Source of the DNA: Gemmatimonas sp. | GTDB taxonomy: Bacteria > Gemmatimonadota > Gemmatimonadetes > Gemmatimonadales > Gemmatimonadaceae | Reading direction: 5' to 3' | Assembly (NCBI GenBank): GCA_013822285.1 | Contig: PNKF01000005.1 | Location: 1 to 36,145, forward strand | Length of the DNA stretch: 36,145 nucleotides | Part shown: positions 18,393 to 25,636 of the stretch, in pieces | How the letters are laid out: each line of letters starts with the position of its first letter | How positions within the stretch are numbered: the stretch's first letter is position 1 | Notes under the pieces: generated by a model | What the model saw: the letters and a program-made list of their open reading frames with translations, nothing else | Told to the model about the DNA's origin: nothing | The model's database searches: none | Position numbers and translations under genes: made by a program

Positions 18393-19072
18393 CGCAGCGC
18401 CGCGAGTTTATCCGCCACGCCTCTCTCTTCGCCGCCGGCACGCTGGCGGCGGCGCCGCTCGCGACCGCTGAGGCGGCCTCGTTGACGGACGGTGCGGGCG
18501 CCCCGCTCGCGCAGGGCAGCTGGGACATGTCGTGGGTCGCGCGGGTGACCGGTCGCCACAAGATGGCCTTCGACGCGCACGAGATCTCCGAGGGCGTCTG
18601 CCTGCATCAGGCGCGGTCGTTCCTGCAGGGCTACAAGGATGTCTACGGCCTCGCCGACAGCGACGTCAGCGCGGTGCTCGTCATTCGCCACGGCGCCGTG
18701 CCGATGGTGATGAACGACTCGCTCTGGGCGGATGGCTTCTTCGGCGAGGAGAACAAGCTGAAGGATCCGGAGAGCGGGGAAGTCGCCAAGCGGAATCCGT
18801 TCATCAACGTGCCGGCCGGTGCGCGCCATGCGCTGACCTGGCCCGACGGTGCGCTCGACACGCTGATCTCGCGCGGCGTGATCGTCCTCGCCTGCAATCT
18901 CGCGCTCACCAACTATGCCGGTGGCATCGCGCGTCGCCGCAACATCCCGCGGCAGGACGGACTCGCGCTGGTGATGGACAACCTGATTCCCGGCGTCTAT
19001 CGCATGCCGACGGGTGTCTTCGCGACCTGTCATGCGCAGCAGTTGGGCTGCGGCGTACTGAACGCCGTCTGA
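18389..19072 (+). CDS. Tat-signal DsrE-like family protein
   Basis: MTQRREFIRHASLFAAGTLAAAPLA Tat-type leader; DsrE-like fold (SAVLVIRHGAVPMVMND...GVIVLACNLAL). ATG overlaps the lspA stop (ATGA). Confidence 0.7.
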   Translation: MTQRREFIRHASLFAAGTLAAAPLATAEAASLTDGAGAPLAQGSWDMSWVARVTGRHKMAFDAHEISEGVCLHQARSFLQGYKDVYGLADSDVSAVLVIRHGAVPMVMNDSLWADGFFGEENKLKDPESGEVAKRNPFINVPAGARHALTWPDGALDTLISRGVIVLACNLALTNYAGGIARRRNIPRQDGLALVMDNLIPGVYRMPTGVFATCHAQQLGCGVLNAV

Positions 19073-19099
19073 GTCGCGGCACCAACCGCCGCGCACGAA

Positions 19100-20356
19100 C
19101 TATCGAGCGCGGCGATCGGCGAGCAGCGCCTCGGCGGCCCGCCGTCCACTGCGCAGGGCACCGTTGATGGACGGCGTCTCGAGATAGTCGCCGCAGCCGT
19201 AGAGCTGCGGACCGAGCCGCACCGCCGCGGCGACGGAATCCGGCGCAGGGACGGCGCGAGGGAGCGCGTAGGGCACGCGTGCGACACGCAGCAGCCGCCA
19301 GCCGCGCAGCGCATCGGCGCCGAACCATCCACTGAGTTGCGCACGCGCGTCGCGGTCGAGGATCGCGTCGTCGGCGTGGCCGCTGCCGACCACGGTCGCA
19401 GAGATCAGCGACTGCCCCGGTGGCGCATAGCTCGCGTTCACGTCGCTGGGCACGCAGACGTGATTCACCGGACCGCGGCGATCCTCGCCATTCAGCATGA
19501 GCAGCGGCTCGGCGATCGGCGATGCGGCGGCCGCGTAGTACAGCGTGACGCAGGACGACCATTGCGGCGCACGCGAACCCGGCAGCAGCACCGGCGCGTT
19601 ACGGGCATCGGTCGCCAGGATGACCGCGTCGGCGTCGAGCAGCTCGCCGGAGGCCAGCTCCACACGCGTGCCCTTCAGGCTGCGGACGCGCGCATCGACG
19701 CGCAGGCTGCCCTCGGGCAGACCGGCGGCGAGCTGCCGGGGGATCGCACCCATGCCGCCGCTCGGCAGTGTCGCATGGCCGATGGCGAACATGCCGAAGA
19801 GGAACTCGAACCAGTGCACGGGCGCGCCGAGCTGCGTGTCGAGGAAGACGCCGCCGAAGAATGGACGGAAGAAACGTTCGATGGCGCGATCGGAGAAGCC
19901 GCGGCGGTGCAGGCCGCGCGCGGCCGTCTCGTCGCCGCGCGCAATCGGATCGCCCTCGAGCGCGAGGATCGCATTTGAGCGCAGCTTGAGCATGCGCAGC
20001 GCATCGATCGGCGTGAACGCACCGGAGAACAGCGAGCGGACACCGGCGACCGGCGCGCGCCAGTGATCGGCCACGCGACCGAAACCGCCCTCGCGGCGAA
20101 TCAGCGCACCAGGCGCGAAGCGTCCGAGCTGCAGCGCCGCGAGATCGAGCTGCTGCCGCGCCTCAGGGTAGGAATCGAGCAGCACCTGGAAGCCGCGATC
20201 GAGCAGGAAACCGTCCACTTCGTCCGTGGCCACACGGCCGCCGACCTCAGCGCTCGCCTCGAGCAGCAGCGGAGCGACGCCGGCCGCCGCGAGGGTTCTC
20301 GCCGCCGCCAGGCCCGCGAGCCCGCCACCGATCACGATCACGTCATGGTTCGCCAT
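19100..20356 (-). CDS. NAD(P)/FAD-dependent oxidoreductase (flavin amine oxidase / phytoene-desaturase-like)
   Basis: DVIVIGGGLAGLAAARTLAAAGVAPLLLEAS dinucleotide fold, EVGGRVATDEVDGFLLDRGFQVLLDSYPEA, C-terminal GPQLYGCGDYLETPSINGALRSGRRAAE. Confidence 0.9.
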   Translation of the reverse strand: MANHDVIVIGGGLAGLAAARTLAAAGVAPLLLEASAEVGGRVATDEVDGFLLDRGFQVLLDSYPEARQQLDLAALQLGRFAPGALIRREGGFGRVADHWRAPVAGVRSLFSGAFTPIDALRMLKLRSNAILALEGDPIARGDETAARGLHRRGFSDRAIERFFRPFFGGVFLDTQLGAPVHWFEFLFGMFAIGHATLPSGGMGAIPRQLAAGLPEGSLRVDARVRSLKGTRVELASGELLDADAVILATDARNAPVLLPGSRAPQWSSCVTLYYAAAASPIAEPLLMLNGEDRRGPVNHVCVPSDVNASYAPPGQSLISATVVGSGHADDAILDRDARAQLSGWFGADALRGWRLLRVARVPYALPRAVPAPDSVAAAVRLGPQLYGCGDYLETPSINGALRSGRRAAEALLADRRAR

Positions 20357-20396
20357 ACTCGACCAATGCGTTGGACAAGGTGCTAGTTTCCTGCCG

Positions 20397-20993
20397 ATGT
20401 CGAAGACCTACGACCGCGAATATTACGAACAGTGGTACCACGACCCCAACCGTCGTGTGATCACGCCCGCCGCCGTGGCCCGCAAGGTGCGGATGGTGCT
20501 GGGCATCGCGGAGGCCCTGCTTGAGCGGCCGGTGCGCAGCGTGCTCGATGTGGGATGCGGCGAGGGGGCCTGGCGTGAACACCTCCGGCGCGAGCGCCCC
20601 AACCTGCGCTACACCGGCGTCGAGTCCAGCGAGTACGTGCTCGAGCGATTCGGGCGTACCCGCGACATTCGCCGCGGCAGCTTCGGCAGCCTGGCGGCGC
20701 TGACACTCGACGGGCCGTACGATGTGATCGTCGTCTGCGATGTGCTGCAGTACGTGCCGGACGACGAACTCGGCCCGGGACTCTCGGCGGTCGCCGACCT
20801 GCTCGGTGGCGTGACGTACCTCGAAGCCTACGCGAAGGAAGATTCCATCGAAGGCGATCGCGCCGGCTGGCACGAACGCAGCGCGGCGCAGTACCTCGCA
20901 GAGTTCTCGAAGGCGGGATTGGTCGGCGTCGGCATGCACTGCTATGTGGGCGAGGCGCTGCGCGAGCAGACCGCCGCCCTCGAACGGCGATAG
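20397..20993 (+). CDS. Class I SAM-dependent methyltransferase
   Basis: SVLDVGCGEGAWREHLRRERP motif I, YDVIVVCDVLQYVPDDEL post-I motif. ATG 20397 chosen inside the longer track ORF. Confidence 0.85.
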   Translation: MSKTYDREYYEQWYHDPNRRVITPAAVARKVRMVLGIAEALLERPVRSVLDVGCGEGAWREHLRRERPNLRYTGVESSEYVLERFGRTRDIRRGSFGSLAALTLDGPYDVIVVCDVLQYVPDDELGPGLSAVADLLGGVTYLEAYAKEDSIEGDRAGWHERSAAQYLAEFSKAGLVGVGMHCYVGEALREQTAALERR

Positions 20994-21004
20994 GCGACGG
21001 CCGC

Positions 21005-21652
21005 ATGCCGCAGCTGAAAGTCTGCTGCATCTCGTCGGTCGCGGAAGCGGAGCTTGCCGTCTCGCATGGCGCCGCGGCGCTCGGATTGGTGTCGGCGATG
21101 CCGAGCGGCCCCGGCGTCGTGGAAGACGCGATCATCCGCGAGGTCGCGGCCTGGGCGCGAGGCCGCGCGCGCAGCTTCTTGCTCACCTCCCGCACCGAGC
21201 CGGCCGCCATCGCCGAGCAGCTCGAGCAGCTGCAGCCCGAGACCGTGCAATTGGTCGATGCGCTGCCCGATGGTGCGCATCGCGAGCTACGGCGCCTGAT
21301 GCCATCCGTGCGCCAGGTGCAGGTGATTCACGTGCGATCCGAGGCAGACGTCGCCGAGGCGCTGCGCGTCGCACCGGACGTCGATGAGCTGCTGCTCGAC
21401 TCCGGCAATCCTGCGCTCACGGTGAAGGAGCTCGGGGGCACGGGTCGCACGCACGATTGGTCGCTGAGCGCGCGCATCGTGCGCGAGAGTCCCCTGCCGG
21501 TTTGGCTGGCGGGTGGGCTGCGCGCGGAGAACGCCGCACAGGCGATTGCGACCGTCCGGCCCCACGGCCTCGACGTATGCTCCGGCGTGCGCCGCGAGGG
21601 CAAGCTCGACCAAGTCCGGTTAGCCGCCCTGGCGGCGGTGCTACAGGCCTAG
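21005..21652 (+). CDS. Phosphoribosylanthranilate isomerase-like (TrpF family) protein, divergent, not in a trp operon
   Basis: N-terminal KVCCISS (TrpF KxCGI-like), LLLDS, KELGGTGRTHDWSL, WLAGGLRAENAAQAI, GLDVCSGVRREGKLD. Confidence 0.8.
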   Translation: MPQLKVCCISSVAEAELAVSHGAAALGLVSAMPSGPGVVEDAIIREVAAWARGRARSFLLTSRTEPAAIAEQLEQLQPETVQLVDALPDGAHRELRRLMPSVRQVQVIHVRSEADVAEALRVAPDVDELLLDSGNPALTVKELGGTGRTHDWSLSARIVRESPLPVWLAGGLRAENAAQAIATVRPHGLDVCSGVRREGKLDQVRLAALAAVLQA

Positions 21653-21677
21653 CGTCGGCGGCATCCGTGCATTAACC

Positions 21678-21701
21678 TTTCATCCGGATATACGGATGAA
21701 A
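21678..21701. promoter_or_regulatory. Perfect palindrome (candidate ArsR-family operator) overlapping the start codon of the ArsR-methyltransferase gene
   Basis: tttcatccg-gatata-cggatgaaa: perfect 9-bp inverted repeat with 6-bp AT spacer; start codon ATG is 21696-21698. Confidence 0.7.
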
Positions 21702-22634
21702 CGACCCGCCCTCTTTGACCGCCTCTCGGCCCTGGCCGACCCGATTCGCTCGCGGCTCCTGCTGCTCCTCGAGCGGCACGAGTTGACCGTGTCGGAGCTT
21801 TGCAGCGTGCTGCAACTGCCGCAGTCGACCGTCAGCCGGCATCTCAAGGTGCTGTCCGGCGCGGGCTGGCTGGTGGCGCGTGAAGATGGGACGAGCAATC
21901 GGTATCGCTTGGATCCGAAGGCGCTCGATGCGGGCACGCGGAAGCTCTGGACCGCCGTGCGTGAGGAAGCGGAAGGCCTGCCGGCCGCCGCGCGGGACGC
22001 GCAGCGCGTGAAGGGCGTACTCGCCGATCGCCACACGCGCTCGCAGCAGTTCTTCGCGAGCTCGGCGGCGCAGTGGGACAAGGTGCGGGCGGAACTCTTC
22101 GGCACGCGCACGGAGTTGTTCGCGTTGGTCGGTTTGCTCGAGCCCACGCAGGTCGTCGGGGATCTTGGCTGCGGCACGGGCCAGCTCGCCGAGGTGATGG
22201 CGCCGTTCGTGCAGCAGGTGATCGCGGTGGACGAGTCCAGTGCGATGCTCAAGGCCGCCAAGGCGCGACTCGGCGCGCTCGAGAACGTCGAGCTGCGTGC
22301 CGGGAGCATCGAGGAGCTGCCGCTGGATGCCGCGACGCTCGATGTCGCCGTGCTCAGTTTGGTGTTGCACTACGTGGCGGATCCGGTGGCCGTGCTCACG
22401 GGCATCCGTCGCGCGTTGAAGCCGAAGGGCGGCAAGCTGCTGTTGGTCGACATGCTGCCGCACGACCGCGCCGAGTATCGCCAGACGATGGGCCATGTCT
22501 GGTTGGGCTTCGAGGCGGAGCAGGTGAAGGAGTGGGGCAGCGCCGCCGGATTCAAGACGGTGCGCGTCAACGCATTGCCGCCGAGCCCCACGGCCAAAGG
22601 TCCGTCGTTATTCGTCGCTGTGCTGTCGATGTAG
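21696..22634 (+). CDS. ArsR-family HTH regulator fused to class I SAM methyltransferase domain (SahR-like)
   Basis: N-terminal wHTH ([56 protein letters not shown]) followed by MTase ([29 protein letters not shown]). Immediately precedes ahcY. Confidence 0.9.
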   Translation: MKRPALFDRLSALADPIRSRLLLLLERHELTVSELCSVLQLPQSTVSRHLKVLSGAGWLVAREDGTSNRYRLDPKALDAGTRKLWTAVREEAEGLPAAARDAQRVKGVLADRHTRSQQFFASSAAQWDKVRAELFGTRTELFALVGLLEPTQVVGDLGCGTGQLAEVMAPFVQQVIAVDESSAMLKAAKARLGALENVELRAGSIEELPLDAATLDVAVLSLVLHYVADPVAVLTGIRRALKPKGGKLLLVDMLPHDRAEYRQTMGHVWLGFEAEQVKEWGSAAGFKTVRVNALPPSPTAKGPSLFVAVLSM

Positions 22635-22726
22635 TCGAAGGTCGACCGCCGAGACGTCAGAAGTGTCGTTTCAGTGTCTCACCGCTTACATCTCACATCT
22701 CACATCTTCAGTTGAGGTCCGTTCCA

Positions 22727-24217
22727 ATGACTGCCGTCGCACCCCAGCTCCACGCATTCGACGCGTCCGCCAAGGCCGGCCGCGAACCGTTCAAGGTCAA
22801 GGACCTCTCGCTCGCCGAGTGGGGCCGCCAGGAAATCCGCCTCGCCGAGTACGAGATGCCGGGCCTGATGGCGCTGCGCGCCGAGTACAAGGGCAAGAAG
22901 CCGCTCGCCGGCGCGAAGATCATGGGCTCGCTGCACATGACCATCCAGACGGCCGTGCTCATCGAGACGCTCACCGAGCTCGGCGCCGATGTGCGCTGGG
23001 TCTCCTGCAACATCTTCTCCACGCAGGACCACGCCGCGTCGGCGGTGGTCGTCGGCAAGGACGGCAGCGTCCAGCAGCCGCGCGGCACGCCGGTCTTCGC
23101 CTGGAAGGGCGAGACGCTCGAGGAGTACTGGTGGTGCACCGAGCAGGCCCTGATGTGGCCGGACGGCTCGGGCCCGAACCTCATCCTGGATGACGGCGGC
23201 GACGCCACGATGCTCGTGCACAAGGGCACGGAGTTCGAGGCCGCGGGCAAGGTCCCGGCCTTCGACGCCGCGAACGAGCCGGAAGAGTGGGGCGTGATCC
23301 TCGAGCTGCTGCGCAAGACGCTCAAGGAAGACCCCAAGCGTTGGACGAACGTCGGCAAGGCCATCCGCGGCGTCTCCGAGGAGACGACGACGGGCGTGCA
23401 CCGCCTCTACGAGATGATGCAGGCCGGCAAGCTGCTCTTCCCGGCGATCAACGTGAACGACGCCGTGACGAAGTCGAAGTTCGACAACCTCTACGGCTGC
23501 CGTCACTCGCTCACCGACGGCATCCTCCGCGCGTCGGACGTCATGCTCGCCGGCAAGGTCGCCGTCGTCATGGGATACGGCGACGTCGGCAAGGGCTCGG
23601 CGCAGTCGCTGCGTGCGCAGGGCGCGCGCGTCGTGATCACGGAAGTCGATCCCATCTGCGCGCTGCAGGCCGCGATGGAAGGCTACCAGGTCACCACGCT
23701 GGATGAGGTCGTCAGCACCGCCGACGTGTTCATCACGGCGACCGGCAACGCCGACATCATCACGGTCGAGCACATGGCCAAGATGAAGGACAAGGCCATC
23801 GTCGGGAACATCGGCCACTTCGACAACGAGATCGACATGGCCGGTCTCAAGAACCTGAAGGGCATCAAGCGCAACCAGATCAAGCCGCAGTTCGACGAGT
23901 GGATCTTCCCGGACGGCCACTCCGTCCTCATCCTCGCCGAAGGCCGCCTGCTCAACCTCGGCTGCGCCACGGGCCACCCGTCCTTCGTGATGTCGGCCTC
24001 GTTCACCAACCAGGTGATGGCGCAGATCGAGCTGCACGTGAACAACAGCAAGTACGAGAAGAAGGTGTACACGCTGCCCAAGCACCTCGACGAGAAGGTG
24101 GCGCGACTGCACCTCGACAAGCTCGGCGTGAAGCTCACGAAGCTCACGGAGAAGCAGGCCGCGTACATCGGCGTGCCGGTGGACGGGCCGTACAAGCCGG
24201 ATCACTACCGCTACTAA
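22727..24217 (+). CDS. ahcY: Adenosylhomocysteinase (S-adenosyl-L-homocysteine hydrolase)
   Basis: [88 protein letters not shown]-terminal KPDHYRY. Start ATG 22727 with a gagg SD-like element upstream. Confidence 0.98.
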   Translation: MTAVAPQLHAFDASAKAGREPFKVKDLSLAEWGRQEIRLAEYEMPGLMALRAEYKGKKPLAGAKIMGSLHMTIQTAVLIETLTELGADVRWVSCNIFSTQDHAASAVVVGKDGSVQQPRGTPVFAWKGETLEEYWWCTEQALMWPDGSGPNLILDDGGDATMLVHKGTEFEAAGKVPAFDAANEPEEWGVILELLRKTLKEDPKRWTNVGKAIRGVSEETTTGVHRLYEMMQAGKLLFPAINVNDAVTKSKFDNLYGCRHSLTDGILRASDVMLAGKVAVVMGYGDVGKGSAQSLRAQGARVVITEVDPICALQAAMEGYQVTTLDEVVSTADVFITATGNADIITVEHMAKMKDKAIVGNIGHFDNEIDMAGLKNLKGIKRNQIKPQFDEWIFPDGHSVLILAEGRLLNLGCATGHPSFVMSASFTNQVMAQIELHVNNSKYEKKVYTLPKHLDEKVARLHLDKLGVKLTKLTEKQAAYIGVPVDGPYKPDHYRY

Positions 24218-24261
24218 GAACGAGAAGCGAAGAGCGAAGGAACAGCTCAAGGAGTGAAAGC

Positions 24262-24323
24262 CGAGGGGTGAAGGTCGGAGGGCTCGAAGCGAAAGCTTTC
24301 TGCCCTCCAACCTTCACCCCTCG
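24262..24323. terminator. Long near-perfect stem-loop between convergent ahcY and beta-propeller gene; candidate bidirectional terminator
   Basis: cgaggggtgaaggtcggagggc / gccctccaaccttcacccctcg: 22-bp arms with one mismatch, 18-nt loop. Flanking sequence adds an imperfect outer stem. Confidence 0.75.
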
Positions 24324-24361
24324 TACGTCTTCCTTCGATTCTCAGCCTCGCTTTTCGCTCC

Positions 24362-25636
24362 TCAGCGCACGACGTCCACGCCGCCAGCCTGCTGTCCAAC
24401 TTCCACGCTGGCCACGCGCCGCAGCACCCGCAGGTCGATGATGTCCACCGTGCTCTTCTCCGACCCTACGCCCTCGTTGGTGATGAACGCATAGCGGTCA
24501 TCGCTGGAGATCGCCGCGCCGTGCACCACGCGCCGCGTCGTCGGGATGCGCGCCAGCTCGCGGCCGCTCTGCGTATCGAACACGCTCACGGACTGCCCGC
24601 GCTTGTTCGTCGCCACGAGGCGCCGGCCGTCCTGCGTCACCGCGAGGTTGTACACGCCGTCGCCGGCGCGAATGCGGCGCAACATGCGCCACGAGGCGAC
24701 GTCGATCTCGACGATCTCGCTGCTCTTGTTGCAGGCCACCCACACGCGCGAGCCGTCGGGGGAGGGCTGGGCCCAGGTCGGCGAGCAGCTCACGTCGCCG
24801 GGCGCCGGCGGTTCCATGCCGTGGCCGCCCATGTCGTGACCCGCGTGCGCATCGGCCCCGCGACGGGGCGGGGCACCGGGCATGCCCATCTCCTTGCCGG
24901 CGGTGAGGAAGAAGTGCCGCGCCACGTCGAAGCGCGCAGCGTCGACCTCGACGAGCATCTCATCCATCATGCACGCGGAGTAGTGGCGCGTGCCGCTCGC
25001 ATTGAGCCGCGAGCCATGCGGCATCGTGCAGGTCGGGATGCGCGCGACCTCGATCATCTCGCGCGATTCGACCACCGAGACCGACGACGTCACCATGTCA
25101 CCGTGCAGGTTGAAGTTCACCACCCACACGAAGAATCCGTCGGGGCTGACCTGCGCGGTTGCGGGAAAGGGCCCGAGCACCACGCGACCGACGGGCTCGT
25201 CGGAATCCGTGCGGAACTTCCACAGCGAGCCACCGGGCAATCCATGCGCCGTGGACACGAAGTAGTGCTGGCCGTCCGGTGCCAGCGCCACGCCGTGCGG
25301 GCCGTCGGGGTCAATCAGCGACATGCCAACCGGCGCGACCTTCTCCACGCGTGCGCCGGCAGGACCGAAGCTGATGCGCGCGATCTCATCCACCGACTCC
25401 GATACCACGATCGCGCGATACTCGCGCGTCGGCGCCTCGGGCGGCGCGGGCTCCGTCAGGATGCGCGGACGCAGCTCGGCGGTGTCCGGCGGCAATGATT
25501 CCGTGAGGATGCGTGGCCGGAGGTCGGCTTCCTCATGGCGCGGCCTACAGGCCGCTGCCGCGATCACGACCAGCGCGAACGCGGCAGCGAGCGGGGTGAG
25601 ACGGAGGCGCGGCAGCGGCGCCCGACCGTCGGTCAC
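24362..25636 (-). CDS. YVTN/YncE-like beta-propeller lipoprotein with Met/His-rich loop
   Basis: Lipobox (ALVVIAAAAC), repeated propeller blades (GVALAPDGQHYFVST, QVSPDGFFVWVVN, PSPDGSRVWVACNKS, AVTQDGRRLVATNKRGQSVSVFD). GTG start overlaps the upstream stop (GTGA). Confidence 0.85.
   Translation of the reverse strand: MTDGRAPLPRLRLTPLAAAFALVVIAAAACRPRHEEADLRPRILTESLPPDTAELRPRILTEPAPPEAPTREYRAIVVSESVDEIARISFGPAGARVEKVAPVGMSLIDPDGPHGVALAPDGQHYFVSTAHGLPGGSLWKFRTDSDEPVGRVVLGPFPATAQVSPDGFFVWVVNFNLHGDMVTSSVSVVESREMIEVARIPTCTMPHGSRLNASGTRHYSACMMDEMLVEVDAARFDVARHFFLTAGKEMGMPGAPPRRGADAHAGHDMGGHGMEPPAPGDVSCSPTWAQPSPDGSRVWVACNKSSEIVEIDVASWRMLRRIRAGDGVYNLAVTQDGRRLVATNKRGQSVSVFDTQSGRELARIPTTRRVVHGAAISSDDRYAFITNEGVGSEKSTVDIIDLRVLRRVASVEVGQQAGGVDVVR

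Noticed and set aside
22635-22726. Possible SAH riboswitch upstream of ahcY
   Set aside because: The 92-nt spacer lacks the conserved SAH-riboswitch core words and pseudoknot pairing; only short CT-rich repeats are seen.
22700-24310. 536-aa minus-strand ORF
   Set aside because: Antisense to ahcY, which is unmistakable on the plus strand.
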